Assembly: GCA_903876735.1 (NCBI GenBank)
Contig: CAIRAW010000051.1
Coordinates: 1-64,000 of the forward strand
From: an uncultured beta proteobacterium
Lineage (GTDB): Bacteria > Pseudomonadota > Gammaproteobacteria > Burkholderiales > Burkholderiaceae_C
Reading direction: 5' to 3'
DNA: 64,000 nucleotides
The notes under the pieces: model-generated
What the model saw: the letters and a program-made list of their open reading frames with translations, nothing else
What the model was told of the DNA's origin: nothing
Databases searched by the model: none
Translations under genes and position numbers: made by a program
Part shown: positions 33,699 through 42,902 of the stretch, piece by piece
Position numbering within the stretch: the first letter of the stretch is position 1
Layout: each line of letters starts with the position of its first letter

Positions 33699-34682
33699 AT
33701 GAACACACTTCAGAAACGCTTCACCCTTAAAACCATGGCTTGCATGGCCCTTGCATGGTCAAGCCTCACTGCCCAGGCGCAGACTTTTCCTCCCAAGAAA
33801 GTCATCACCATGGTGGTTGGGTTTGCAGCTGGTGGGGCGGCAGACACCGGTGCCCGCATCATCGCGAAAAAGTTGGGTGAAAACATCGGCGCTTCGGTCG
33901 TGATCGACAACAGGCCAGGTGCTGGTGGCAATATCGCACACCAGTTCGCCGCCCAAGGTCCATCGGATGGCAGTGTCATTTTGTTCGGTTCGGTCGGTCC
34001 ATTGACCATAGCGCGGCACATGATGAAGTTGCCTTACGATCCCGTCAAGGACTTCGCACCCATCACCATGGGCGTGAACTTTCCGAATGTTCTGGTGGTC
34101 AACAATCAAGTTGGCATCAAGACTTTTGCCGAGTTCATTGCATACGCAAAGCGCAATCCGGGCAAGATTGACTTTGCGTCGACTGGTCCGGGCTCAGCCT
34201 CGCATCTTGCCGGTGAATTGCTAAACGATATTGCCAAAATCGACACCGTGCACATCCCCTACAAGGGTGGTGCACCTGCAATGCAAGACCTCATTGGCGG
34301 CCGTGTCACAGCCTACTACTCGACGCTGTCAACCGCCTTGCCACACATCGAAAGCGGCAAGTTGATCCCATTGGCCAGCACGGGCACGATGCGCCTGACA
34401 GCGCTGCCCAAAATCCCGACCATTGCCGAATCGGGCTACCCTGGCTTCAGCGCGACCAATTGGTATGCCTTTGTCGCATCATCCAAGGTCCCCCCAGTTA
34501 TCCTGGACCGCTGGAACCTCGAGTTGGTCAAGGTGCTCAGATCTCCGGATGTGGTTGAACAACTCAACAGTCACGGATTGACCCCACAACCCGGCACACG
34601 CGAAGAGTTCGCAAAATACATGGCAAAAGAAACTGAAACCTGGGGTCGTGTGATCCGTGAACGCAAGATCTCAGCCGATTAG
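33699..34682 (+). CDS. Bug/TctC-family periplasmic tricarboxylate-binding receptor
   Basis: The 327-residue protein has a signal peptide cleaved after about residue 27 (SLTAQAQ) and the Bug-family pattern: VGFAAGGAADTGARI (about 40-54), VIDNRPGAGGNIA (about 67-79), STGPGSASHLAGELL (about 160-174) and VHIPYKGGAPAMQDL (about 183-197). These receptors bind citrate-like or other carboxylates for TctAB transporters. No tctA/tctB gene is present here, as is common for orphan Bug proteins. It starts after a strong GGAGA site 14 bases past tcuB, in more AT-rich DNA. Confidence 0.93.
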   Translation: MNTLQKRFTLKTMACMALAWSSLTAQAQTFPPKKVITMVVGFAAGGAADTGARIIAKKLGENIGASVVIDNRPGAGGNIAHQFAAQGPSDGSVILFGSVGPLTIARHMMKLPYDPVKDFAPITMGVNFPNVLVVNNQVGIKTFAEFIAYAKRNPGKIDFASTGPGSASHLAGELLNDIAKIDTVHIPYKGGAPAMQDLIGGRVTAYYSTLSTALPHIESGKLIPLASTGTMRLTALPKIPTIAESGYPGFSATNWYAFVASSKVPPVILDRWNLELVKVLRSPDVVEQLNSHGLTPQPGTREEFAKYMAKETETWGRVIRERKISAD

Positions 34683-34720
34683 GTCTGAGAACACCTTGCA
34701 CAATTACAGTAGAGAAAAGC

Positions 34721-35515
34721 ATGCATGTTCTTCAACCGTTTAACCGCCGATTGGTCTTTCTGGGAATGGTCCTTTGGCTGCTGGTCGGCTCGCTGACCCA
34801 TGCCGCAGAAATTCGTGTTATCACCTCCGGCGCTTTCACAGAGGCCTATAAGAAACTGGTCCCGATCTATGCGCAAGCAACCGGCCACACCGTGTTCAGT
34901 TCCTACGGCGCGTCGATTGGAAACGCCCCGGATTCAATTCCCAGCCGCTTTGCACGGGGCGAGAAGTTTGATCTGATCATTCTTTCAGAAGGCGGCCTAG
35001 AAGCCTTGATGAAGGAAGGTAAATTGGTTAGCGGCAGCCGGGTCGATTTGGCGCGCTCGCAGATTGGCGTAGCCGTTCGCAAGGGCACACCAAAGCCTGA
35101 TATCAGCAGTGTCGAAGCGCTAAAGCAATCCCTGCTCAATGCCAAGTCGGTGGCCTATTCGGCAAGCGCCAGTGGCACATACCTGTCGACGGAACTGTTT
35201 CCAAAATTGGGAATAGCGGAGCAGATGAAAGTCACTGCCAAGAAAATCATGAGCGAACGCGTTGGAGCGGTCGTGGCCCGCGGTGATGCCGAGTTGGGCT
35301 TTCAGCAAGTCAGTGAGTTGATCTACTTTAAGGAACTCGACTTTGTTGGAACCTTGCCCGAATCGGTTCAACAGACGATTTTCTTCTCTTCCGCATTGGT
35401 TCAAGGGTCATCCCAGGCTGAAGCAGCCCGTCACTTTGTGCGCTTCCTTGCATCACCATCCGTGGCTGAAATCGTGCGTGAGACAGGTTTGGACCCGATG
35501 GCCACTAGACCCTAA
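34721..35515 (+). CDS. Periplasmic substrate-binding protein (ModA/SBP_bac_11-like)
   Basis: The 264-residue protein has a signal peptide (LVFLGMVLWLLVGSLTHA) and a type-II binding-protein fold: EIRVITSGAFTEAYKKLVP, SRFARGEKFDLIILSEGG (about 77-94), then SASASGTYLSTELFPKLG. It resembles molybdate-type ModA proteins but has no ABC permease or ATPase beside it. Related orphan receptors occur in Burkholderiales next to catabolic genes and Bug receptors. It follows the Bug gene by 38 bases, so it may share its transcript. Ligand unknown; a carboxylate is possible. Confidence 0.82.
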   Translation: MHVLQPFNRRLVFLGMVLWLLVGSLTHAAEIRVITSGAFTEAYKKLVPIYAQATGHTVFSSYGASIGNAPDSIPSRFARGEKFDLIILSEGGLEALMKEGKLVSGSRVDLARSQIGVAVRKGTPKPDISSVEALKQSLLNAKSVAYSASASGTYLSTELFPKLGIAEQMKVTAKKIMSERVGAVVARGDAELGFQQVSELIYFKELDFVGTLPESVQQTIFFSSALVQGSSQAEAARHFVRFLASPSVAEIVRETGLDPMATRP

Positions 35516-35933
35516 GGGAGCATCATTGGTGCGCTCGCGGCACAAATGCCAGCCAGGCCAAGGAAGACGAACACGCAATCCGAAGGGCCACTTTGGCTCC
35601 TCGACCTTGGCAGTGAACGGACGGTCCTGGCTTTATTCACTGACTTCTAAGGCCACTCAGGTGTCTGCCACCTCATGTCGAGTGGCCGGTATGTGTCTTG
35701 ATCAGTATTGGCAACGCTACCCAAGACCCATTGAGACTGCGTCGCATGCTGCTGCAACGCCAGGCGAGTATGGGACAAATGCTGCACGCGATATCAAAAA
35801 ATCCGCAGGACGCGGAGCGCGCGGCGTCTGCCTCACGCGCGCCGACCAGTACAGCACTGCCAAAAGACGCAGCAGCGCTACGCCGCATTCGGGCTATGCG
35901 TAAAGCTTACGCATTCACCGTCCAGCACCACAA
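35516..35933. other. Gene-poor stretch right of the tcu block
   Basis: The 418 bases hold no gene I can support. A dispersed repeat (copy B) covers about 35786-35870. The part before it (about 35560-35740) has short fragments in several frames without ribosome sites and could be remnants of an older gene or insertion element. folK ends at its right border. Confidence 0.45.
35786..35870 (+). repeat. Dispersed protein-like repeat, copy B
   Basis: The stretch starts ACGCGATATCAAAAA, contains AGGACGCGGAGCGC and GGCGTCTGCC, and reads RDIKKSAGRGARGVC in one plus-strand frame. It matches the minus-strand copy at 11960-12040. Both are non-coding in practice (no start or ribosome site near the shared part). 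It marks the right edge of the tcu block. Confidence 0.7.
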
Positions 35934-36398
35934 TCAAATTCGGGTTATCGGTTGGCCGCCTACCGCCGCCAGTTGTGAGGAACTGACCCGATGCGGCGCA
36001 ATCTCGGCCAATGGCACGAGAACAAAGGCGCGCTCCAGCATGCGTGGGTGTGGTACGGTCAGCGTTGCGCTGTCAATGCGGGCATCGCCAAACAGCAATA
36101 GATCGAGATCCAGGCTGCGCGGCGCATTACGGTAGGGCCGCGTGCGACCCGCGTCCTGCTCAATGCGCTGCAACTCAGCCAGCAGGTCGGATGCGGTGAG
36201 GATAGTTTCAAGCTCGACCACCGCGTTGATGTAATCGGGGCCACTGGAATCGATGGGCGCCGTGCGGTAGAGCGCGGATCGCCGGATCAGCCTGACGCCA
36301 TCGATTGCGGCCAAGCATTCCATGGCGCCGGTTACGCCAGCCTGCGGATCACCGAGGTTGGCGCCGAGCGCAACAAATGCCGTGACGGCCGCGCGCAT
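35934..36398 (-). CDS. folK: 2-amino-4-hydroxy-6-hydroxymethyldihydropteridine pyrophosphokinase
   Basis: The 154-residue protein has FVALGANLGDPQ (about 8-19), SALYRTAPID (about 41-50), YINAVVELET (about 56-65) and the signature RNAPRSLDLDLLLFGD (about 89-104) followed by VPHPRMLERAFVLVPLAEIAP. It transfers pyrophosphate from ATP to the pterin in folate synthesis. It follows pcnB by 14 bases; pcnB-folK is a usual betaproteobacterial pair. Confidence 0.95.
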   Translation of the reverse strand: MRAAVTAFVALGANLGDPQAGVTGAMECLAAIDGVRLIRRSALYRTAPIDSSGPDYINAVVELETILTASDLLAELQRIEQDAGRTRPYRNAPRSLDLDLLLFGDARIDSATLTVPHPRMLERAFVLVPLAEIAPHRVSSSQLAAVGGQPITRI

Positions 36399-36412
36399 GG
36401 CTTGCCCCTGCT

Positions 36413-37993
36413 TCAGACGCCTGCGTCGGGCGCGGCACCGCCATCCATGCGTGGTCCACTGGAACGACGGCGACGGCGGCGCTTGCGCGGTGCCTGGCTG
36501 TCGTCGAACGATGACGCATCAGTCGATGATTCGGGGCGCTCGGTCAAGGCTTCACTGGCAGCGCGCGGTGCGTCATGCGGCGATGGGGCCCGGCGCACAC
36601 GTGGCGTGCGTGGGCGCTGCGCCTGTTCCTCACGCACCTGGTCCACCATGTCCTGGCGCAGGTTGTGGTCGGCCAGGCTGAACTCCTGCCACCAGTCAGC
36701 CAGCACCTCGTCGATCTCGCCGGCATCGGCGCGCAGGCGCATGAAGTCGAAGGCAGCCCGAAAGCGCACCTGCTCGACCAGGCCAAAGGGCGTACTGCCG
36801 ACCCGCTTCTCGAAGCGCGGCTGCAGCATCCAGATCTCGCGCATGTCGGCGGCCAGTTTGCCGCGCCCAGATACGTCACCGATGCGGGCGTTGAAGACGT
36901 CGTCAATGGCTTCCTGCAGTGCCGGATGCGAATGCTGTCCGCGCCCCATGCGCTGGGCCCAGCCGTCGCGCACATCAGCCCAAAGCACGCAGGCCAGCAG
37001 AAAACTTGGCGCCACCGGCTTGTGCTCACCGACCCGGCGGTCCGTGTCCTGCAGCGCGGCTTTGACAAAACTCTGCTCGGCGCGCTCCACCACGACGTCG
37101 AGCAAGGGGTAGATACCGCGCGCCATGCCCAGCGCTTTCAATTGGGCAATCGAGGCCAGCGCGTGGCCGGTCTGCAGGAGCTTGAGCATTTCGTCAAAAA
37201 GGCGGCTCTGCGGCACATCAGCCAGCAGTTCCTGCGATTTCACCAGCGGTGCCGCAGTCTTGGCTTCAAGCTGAAACCCCAGATCGTTGAGCTTGGCCGA
37301 GAAGCGCACGGCGCGGATGATGCGCACCGGGTCTTCGCGATAGCGCGTGGCCGGGTCGCCGATCATGCGGATGACGCGCTTCTTGGAATCGCGGATACCG
37401 TTGTGGTAGTCGACCACGATCTGGGTCTCGGGGTCGTAGTACATGGCGTTGATGGTGAAGTCACGCCGCACCGCGTCTTCCTCCTGCGGACCCCAGACGT
37501 TGTCACGCAGCACGCGCCCGGTCGAGTCCACGGCGTGCTTCATACCGGCGAGTTCGCTCTTGCTGGTCTTCTCGTTGCCGGCAACCTGCTCGGCCGCCGC
37601 GTTGTCCATGTAAGCGCGGAAGGTCGAAACCTCGATCACCTCGTTCTCGCGTCCGCGCCCGTACACCACGTGCACGATGCGAAAACGCCGCCCGATGATG
37701 AAGGCGCGCCGGAACAAGCCCTTGACCTGCTCTGGTGTGGCGTTGGTCGCCACGTCAAAATCCTTGGGCTTCAAGCCGACCATCAGGTCGCGCACGGCAC
37801 CGCCCACGATATAGGCCTCATAGCCGGCATTCTTGAGCGTGCGCACGACATTGATCGCGCGCTCGTCAACCAGGGACGGATCAATGCCATGTTCGGCGAC
37901 GCCAACTTCCTCGCGCTTGCCAAATTGCGCCTTCTTGCCTTTTGCTGCCGAGGATGATTTGCCGAGCAGTTTTTCAATAAATTTTTTAATCAA
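36413..37993 (-). CDS. pcnB: Poly(A) polymerase I
   Basis: The 526-residue nucleotidyltransferase has AYIVGGAVRDLMVGLKPKDF (about 61-80, with the catalytic DFD next), RRFRIVHVVYGRGRENEVIE (about 103-122), RRDFTINAMYYD (about 175-186) and RYREDPVRIIRAVRFSAKL (about 218-236). The C-terminal tail is unstructured, rich in Arg/Ser/Pro and ends with a run RKRRRRRRSS, a likely RNA-binding element as in other PcnB proteins. It adds poly(A) tails that mark RNA for decay. folK follows 14 bases downstream. Confidence 0.93.
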   Translation of the reverse strand: MIKKFIEKLLGKSSSAAKGKKAQFGKREEVGVAEHGIDPSLVDERAINVVRTLKNAGYEAYIVGGAVRDLMVGLKPKDFDVATNATPEQVKGLFRRAFIIGRRFRIVHVVYGRGRENEVIEVSTFRAYMDNAAAEQVAGNEKTSKSELAGMKHAVDSTGRVLRDNVWGPQEEDAVRRDFTINAMYYDPETQIVVDYHNGIRDSKKRVIRMIGDPATRYREDPVRIIRAVRFSAKLNDLGFQLEAKTAAPLVKSQELLADVPQSRLFDEMLKLLQTGHALASIAQLKALGMARGIYPLLDVVVERAEQSFVKAALQDTDRRVGEHKPVAPSFLLACVLWADVRDGWAQRMGRGQHSHPALQEAIDDVFNARIGDVSGRGKLAADMREIWMLQPRFEKRVGSTPFGLVEQVRFRAAFDFMRLRADAGEIDEVLADWWQEFSLADHNLRQDMVDQVREEQAQRPRTPRVRRAPSPHDAPRAASEALTERPESSTDASSFDDSQAPRKRRRRRRSSGPRMDGGAAPDAGV

Positions 37994-38056
37994 GTCACTT
38001 TTCCTTGCGGGACAGACCCTGGCGACACGAAGTCGACCGGTTCTGGCCTCAACACT

Positions 38057-38719
38057 TTAAAACAGTTCAAGTATGCGCCATCCGCGCGCCTGGGCTATGG
38101 CACGCAGCGCCGGGTCGGGGTTGGTGGCCACCGGGTGCGTCACTTTCTCCATCAGGCTCAAATCATTGATGGAATCGGTATAGAAGGTGCTCTCCACGTC
38201 AGCCCAAGCCAGTTGACGCTGGCCAAGCCACTGTTCGACCCGGGTCACCTTGCCTTCGCGCGCCGACGGCACACCGCGGATTTCACCCGTGAGCCAGCCG
38301 CTGTCGTCCCGCTCGAGTTCCACCGCAATCAAGTCCGCGACCCCAAAAGCCTGGGCAATCGGCCGTGTCACAAAGTCGTTGGTGGCCGTCACGATAAGCA
38401 CCGCATCGCCCGCCGCCTGGTGCCCGCGCACCAAGGCCAGTGCCTGTGCCGTGATGACCGGTTGCACAACGGTTTGCATAAAGCGCTCATGCGCCGCCCG
38501 CGCTGCCTGCGCGCCTTCGCGCCGCACCGCAGCCGTGGCGAATCGCACATAGTCGTGGATGTCGAGCGTGCCAGCCTTGTAATGGGCAAAGAATTCGTCG
38601 TTGCGACGGCTGAAATCAATTGGATCGGTCCAGCCAATGGTGGTGGTGAAGACGCCCCAGGCGTAGTCTGAATCGATCGGCAACAGCGTATGGTCAAGGT
38701 CAAACAGGGTCAGCTTCAT
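38057..38719 (-). CDS. HAD-IB family hydrolase (SerB-like)
   Basis: The 220-residue protein has the HAD motifs LFDLDHTLLP (about 5-14), IVTATNDFVTRPIA (about 108-121) and YTDSINDLSLMEKV (about 177-190), typical of subfamily IB with a helical cap (about 25-95). Relatives hydrolyse phosphoserine or similar monophosphates; in many betaproteobacteria this gene sits between hda and pcnB. Substrate unknown. It follows hda by 4 bases and is probably co-transcribed. Confidence 0.87.
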   Translation of the reverse strand: MKLTLFDLDHTLLPIDSDYAWGVFTTTIGWTDPIDFSRRNDEFFAHYKAGTLDIHDYVRFATAAVRREGAQAARAAHERFMQTVVQPVITAQALALVRGHQAAGDAVLIVTATNDFVTRPIAQAFGVADLIAVELERDDSGWLTGEIRGVPSAREGKVTRVEQWLGQRQLAWADVESTFYTDSINDLSLMEKVTHPVATNPDPALRAIAQARGWRILELF

Positions 38720-38723
38720 GCGC

Positions 38724-39410
38724 TCAGGATTCTTCCATCATGGATTTGATCAGGGGAATGGTAATGGCGCGCTTGGTCTGCAGCGCGTAGCCGTCGATCA
38801 GGTCGAGCAGTTCCATCAGACTGCCCAGATCGCGGCTGAAGCGCGTCAACATGAAGTCCATCACCTCGTCGCCCAGAAACAGGCCGCGTGCGTCAGCTGC
38901 CTGGCGCAGCACGGCGCGCCGCTCGGATTCGCTGAGCACCTGCAACTGAAACACGTGGCCCCAGCCCAGGCGCGTGCGCAGGTCGTCGCGCAGTTTCAGG
39001 TCGGATGGCGGCAGGCTTCCCGCAGCCAGCACGCCGCGCTGAAAGGTCTGGGCGTTGACAAACCAGTTGAAAGCCGCGTGCTGCTGCGCCGCCGTGTACA
39101 AATGCACGTCGTCCATCAACACGGCGGCCCAATGTTCGTCGAAGGGTGCGGGCTCCAGCACGCTGGCGTCGAGCCAGCCAACGCTGGCGCCCTGCTCGCG
39201 CAGATGGGCCTGGACTGCCTTGAGCAGATGGGTCTTGCCGCTGCCTTCGCTGCCCCACAGGTAGGTGGGCACCGGTGAGCGCGCGCTGGCGTTTGACTTG
39301 CCGCCTAGCCACAGCGCCAGGTGCGCGAGCGCCGCCGCGTTGGGCCCGGCAAAAAAAGTTTGCAGCGTCGGCCCGGTAGCCAGACCGATGTCAAGCGCAA
39401 TCTGTTTCAT
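38724..39410 (-). CDS. hda: DnaA regulatory inactivator Hda
   Basis: The 228-residue protein is a DnaA-like AAA+ domain without the DNA-binding helix-turn-helix domain. It has the Walker A-like GSEGSGKTHLLKA (about 53-65), the Walker B-like AAVLMDDVHLY (about 94-104) and a sensor II helix near LMELLDLIDGYAL. The N-terminus MKQIALDIG fits a beta-clamp-binding motif (Q-x-x-L-D-I), as needed for RIDA inactivation of DnaA-ATP. It overlaps no gene and lies between the PerM-type and HAD-IB genes, all on the minus strand. Confidence 0.9.
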   Translation of the reverse strand: MKQIALDIGLATGPTLQTFFAGPNAAALAHLALWLGGKSNASARSPVPTYLWGSEGSGKTHLLKAVQAHLREQGASVGWLDASVLEPAPFDEHWAAVLMDDVHLYTAAQQHAAFNWFVNAQTFQRGVLAAGSLPPSDLKLRDDLRTRLGWGHVFQLQVLSESERRAVLRQAADARGLFLGDEVMDFMLTRFSRDLGSLMELLDLIDGYALQTKRAITIPLIKSMMEES

Positions 39411-39420
39411 GGCCGCGCCC

Positions 39421-40503
39421 TCATCCCAGATAGAGCTTGCTGGCTTGGTAGCCTGCCTGGGCTCGCCGGATCGCCACCAGCAGCACGGCGCTGGCCGGCA
39501 AGGCGATCAGAACGCCCAAAAAGCCCAGCACCTGACCAAAGGCCAGCAGAGCAAAAATAACTGCCAGCGGATGCAGGCCGACGCGCTTGCCGACCAGGCG
39601 CGGCGTCAGAAAAAAGCCTTCGATCAGCTGCCCAAACCCGTACACCACAGCCACCATCAGCAACGCACGTGAGGCGCCGCCGCTGGCTGAAAATTCGAGC
39701 AGACCCGCCAACAAGGCCAGGATCAGACCCAGGCCGAAGCCGACATAGGGCACAAAGACCGCCAGACCGGTGAAAACGCCAATCGGCAAGGCCAGATCAA
39801 GCCCGAACAAGGCCAGCCCCGCGCTGTAATAGACCGAGAGAACCGCCATCACCAGCAACTGCCCGCGCAGGTACTGGCCCAGCACGGTGTCGGCTTCGTT
39901 GGTAAAGCTGTCGTAGGCTGCGCGACCACGCGGCGGCACGAACTCCAGCACACGCGCCACAAAACGGTGCCAGTCCATCAGGAGGTAAAACAGGGCAACC
40001 GGGATCAGGACAGCATTGCTGAATACCGCGAAAGCGACACTGCCGCCGAGCTTGAGCGAACCCATCACCGACGCCATCGTGTCTTCCGCGTTGGCCGTGA
40101 GGTATTTCAAGGCGAATGCCTTGAGGCTGACCACATCGAGCGAAACGCTCAGGCCAAACTGCGCCAGGAACGGCTTGAGCCAAGCGTTCGCATGATCGAG
40201 CAGCACGGGCACCTGTTCGCGCATCTGCGGCAATTCCTTGGCCAGGATAGGCACGATCAACAACGCAATCCCCAGCACCAGCAGGACAAAAATCAACTCC
40301 ACCAATGCCACCAGGAGTACCCGTGGCAAACGGCTGCCACTCAGTTGGTCGAGCCGGTCCACCAACGGAGTCAGCGCGTAAGCCAGGGTGGCTGCCACCA
40401 CAAAAGGGGTCAGCACCGGCGCCAGCAACCACAGCAGCGCCCCTGTGCCGATGGCAATCAGGCTCCAGGCCGCTGCTCTTCTTTGTGTGGTGTTCAATTG
40501 CAT
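39421..40503 (-). CDS. AI-2E/PerM-family transporter
   Basis: The 360-residue protein has about eight membrane helices with the PerM layout: a first pair (WSLIAIGTGALLWLLAPVLTPF), a cytoplasmic helical region, and a C-terminal block GVFTGLAVFVPYVGFGLGLI and GKRVGLHPLAVIFALLAFGQ. Members export solutes or act as Na+/H+ antiporters; the AI-2 role is not general. The start at MQLNTTQRR is preferred over one 16 codons upstream. It is divergent from purM and 10 bases upstream of hda. Confidence 0.88.
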   Translation of the reverse strand: MQLNTTQRRAAAWSLIAIGTGALLWLLAPVLTPFVVAATLAYALTPLVDRLDQLSGSRLPRVLLVALVELIFVLLVLGIALLIVPILAKELPQMREQVPVLLDHANAWLKPFLAQFGLSVSLDVVSLKAFALKYLTANAEDTMASVMGSLKLGGSVAFAVFSNAVLIPVALFYLLMDWHRFVARVLEFVPPRGRAAYDSFTNEADTVLGQYLRGQLLVMAVLSVYYSAGLALFGLDLALPIGVFTGLAVFVPYVGFGLGLILALLAGLLEFSASGGASRALLMVAVVYGFGQLIEGFFLTPRLVGKRVGLHPLAVIFALLAFGQVLGFLGVLIALPASAVLLVAIRRAQAGYQASKLYLG

Positions 40504-40552
40504 GCAAATCGATTCTTTAAACCTGAAAAAACCAGCCCCGGCATTGCGCAAT

Positions 40553-40581
40553 TTGTGCCCTGCTTGCGTCGCCCTTAAAAT
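40553..40581 (+). promoter_or_regulatory. Sigma-70-like promoter for purM
   Basis: TTGTGC at 40553-40558 and TAAAAT at 40576-40581 are 17 bases apart and would give a leader of about 55-60 bases before the purM ATG at 40645. Sequence match only. Confidence 0.5.
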
Positions 40582-40644
40582 CAGGCAAATTCTATCGGTC
40601 TCTGTCGCGCCAGACCGCCCGGCGCATCAATCCACGCACTGTAC

Positions 40645-41688
40645 ATGACAACCAGCAACACCCTCCCCCCGCTCTCCTACAAAAATGCCGGGGTCGACAT
40701 CGACGCGGGTGATGCCCTGGTCGAACGCATCAAACCGCTGGCCCGCAAGACCGCGCGCGAAGGTGTGCTGGCCGGCATCGGTGGTTTCGGCGCCCTGTTC
40801 GAGGTACCCAAGCGCTACAAGGAGCCGGTGCTGGTCAGCGGTACCGATGGCGTCGGCACCAAGCTCAAGCTGGCTTTCGAGTGGAATATGCACGATACGG
40901 TCGGCATCGACCTGGTGGCCATGAGCGTCAACGACGTGTTGGTGCAAGGCGCCGAGCCGCTGTTCTTCCTGGATTATTTCGCCTGCGGAAAGCTCGACGT
41001 CGATACCGCCGCTGCGGTGGTCGGCGGCATTGCCAACGGCTGCGAGCAGTCCGGCTGCGCGCTGATCGGTGGCGAAACGGCAGAAATGCCCGGCATGTAC
41101 CCGGCCGGCGAATACGACCTGGCCGGCTTTTGTGTCGGTGCGGTCGAGAAATCGAAGATCCTGACCGGTGCCGATGTCAAACCCGGCGATGTCGTGTTGG
41201 GCCTGGCTTCCAGCGGCGTCCACTCGAATGGCTTTAGCCTGGTGCGCAAATGCATCGAGCGCGCCGGCGACAAGGCCCCGGCCACGCTCGACGGCCAGCC
41301 GTTCCGCCAAGCCATCATGGCGCCGACCCGGCTCTACGTGAAAAATGTGCTCACTGCCCTGGCGCAACACCCGATCAAGGCGCTGGCCCACATCACCGGT
41401 GGTGGCCTGCTGGAGAATATCCCGCGCGTGCTGCCCGAAGGCACCGCCGCCCATCTGGTCAAGGGCAGTTGGCCGCGCACGGAACTGTTTGCCTGGCTGC
41501 AGGCCACCGCCGGCATCGACGACATCGAGATGAACCGCACTTTCAACAACGGCATCGGCATGGTCCTGGTCATCGCTGCCGCCAATGCTGAGGCTTGCGC
41601 CGCGAGCCTGCGCGCCGCCGGCGAACAGGTGCACACCATCGGTGTGATCGCTGAGCGCGGTGCCGACGCTGCCGTCATGGTGCGCTAG
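40645..41688 (+). CDS. purM: Phosphoribosylformylglycinamidine cyclo-ligase
   Basis: The 347-residue AIR synthase has [15 protein letters not shown] (about 10-24), [14 protein letters not shown] (about 66-79), [20 protein letters not shown] (about 91-110) and [16 protein letters not shown] (about 250-265). It makes 5-aminoimidazole ribotide from FGAM and ATP in purine synthesis. It is divergent from the PerM-type gene, which is the usual arrangement with hda in this group. The MFS gene follows by 8 bases. Confidence 0.96.
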   Translation: MTTSNTLPPLSYKNAGVDIDAGDALVERIKPLARKTAREGVLAGIGGFGALFEVPKRYKEPVLVSGTDGVGTKLKLAFEWNMHDTVGIDLVAMSVNDVLVQGAEPLFFLDYFACGKLDVDTAAAVVGGIANGCEQSGCALIGGETAEMPGMYPAGEYDLAGFCVGAVEKSKILTGADVKPGDVVLGLASSGVHSNGFSLVRKCIERAGDKAPATLDGQPFRQAIMAPTRLYVKNVLTALAQHPIKALAHITGGGLLENIPRVLPEGTAAHLVKGSWPRTELFAWLQATAGIDDIEMNRTFNNGIGMVLVIAAANAEACAASLRAAGEQVHTIGVIAERGADAAVMVR

Positions 41689-41696
41689 GGACGCTG

Positions 41697-42902
41697 ATGC
41701 CTGACCCGACCCAGCCGCTGCGCCGAGTCCCGGCCGGTGTCTGGGCGCTGGGTTTCGTCAGCCTGCTGATGGATGTCTCCAGCGAGATGATCCACAGCCT
41801 GCTGCCGGTCTTCATGCTCACCACGCTGGGCGTCAGCGTTTTTGCCATCGGCCTGATTGAGGGTGCGGCCGAAGCCACGGCACTGATCGTAAAGGTTTTC
41901 TCGGGCGTTCTGAGCGATTACTGGGGCAAGCGCAAGCCGCTGGCCATGCTCGGTTACGGCCTGGGCGCACTGTCCAAACCGCTGTTTGCCCTGGCCAGCA
42001 GCGCCGGCCTGGTACTCGGGGCGCGCCTGCTTGACCGGGTTGGCAAGGGTATCCGGGGTGCGCCGCGTGACGCGCTGGTGGCCGATATCACGCCATCGGA
42101 ACAGCGCGGCGCTGCTTTTGGACTGCGCCAATCGCTGGACACCGTCGGCGCCTTTCTCGGCCCCTTGTTGGCGATGGGTTTGATGCTGCTCTGGGCCAAT
42201 GATTTCCGCGCCATTTTTTGGGTTGCCACAGTACCGGCCTTTCTTTGCGTGGCCCTGCTGTTTTTCGGCGTGCACGAGCCCGAACGAACGATGACGCAGG
42301 CACGCCGCAACCCGATCTGCCGCGCCAACCTCAAACGCCTGAGCACAAACTACTGGTGGGTCGTCGGCATCGGCGCCGTCTTCACGCTGGCGCGTTTCAG
42401 CGAGGCCTTTTTGGTGCTGCGTGCCCAGCAAGGCGGCCTGGCGCTGGCCTGGACGCCGCTGGTACTGATCGGCATGAACCTGGTTTACGCCGCCTGCGCC
42501 TACCCCTTTGGCAAACTGGCCGACCAGATGCGCCACAGCACACTGCTGGCCTGGGGTTTGCTGCTGCTGATCGCCGCTGATGTGTTACTGGCCTGGAGCA
42601 ACCAGGCGGCCTGGGTCTGGGCCGGCATCTCGTTTTGGGGGCTGCACATGGCCATGACGCAAGGCCTGCTGGCCACCATGGTGGCCGACACCGCGCCTGA
42701 GGATTTGCGTGGCACGGCCTACGGTTTCTTCAACCTCGTCAGCGGCCTGTCCATGCTGCTGGCCAGCGGTCTGGCCGGCTGGCTCTGGGACCGCTTTGGC
42801 GCTTCCTTCACCTTTGTTGCGGGTGCGGTCATCAGCATCGCCGCGCTGGCTTTGCTGCTGCGCAGCCCGGCGTCCACATCTGCGGACCCGACCACGGGCT
42901 AA
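41697..42902 (+). CDS. MFS transporter
   Basis: The 401-residue protein has twelve predicted helices in two halves, with the loop 2-3 motif GVLSDYWGKRKPLAMLGYG (about 62-80) and RLLDRVGKGIRGAPRDALV (about 110-128). These are typical of an MFS subgroup with LLMDVSSEMIHSLLPVF at the start. Substrate unknown. It follows purM by 8 bases and may share its transcript. The 3' end overlaps the convergent peptidase gene by 4 bases. Confidence 0.87.
   Translation: MPDPTQPLRRVPAGVWALGFVSLLMDVSSEMIHSLLPVFMLTTLGVSVFAIGLIEGAAEATALIVKVFSGVLSDYWGKRKPLAMLGYGLGALSKPLFALASSAGLVLGARLLDRVGKGIRGAPRDALVADITPSEQRGAAFGLRQSLDTVGAFLGPLLAMGLMLLWANDFRAIFWVATVPAFLCVALLFFGVHEPERTMTQARRNPICRANLKRLSTNYWWVVGIGAVFTLARFSEAFLVLRAQQGGLALAWTPLVLIGMNLVYAACAYPFGKLADQMRHSTLLAWGLLLLIAADVLLAWSNQAAWVWAGISFWGLHMAMTQGLLATMVADTAPEDLRGTAYGFFNLVSGLSMLLASGLAGWLWDRFGASFTFVAGAVISIAALALLLRSPASTSADPTTG

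Noticed and set aside
32302-33708. A 468-codon minus-strand open frame opposite tcuB
   Set aside because: Antisense shadow with repetitive Gln/Arg-rich translation.
35516-35785. A transposase remnant right of the receptor gene
   Set aside because: Short fragments in several frames, but no recognisable transposase motif or terminal repeats.
36575-37957. A 460-codon plus-strand open frame opposite pcnB
   Set aside because: Shadow of pcnB caused by GC-rich codon use; no ribosome site.
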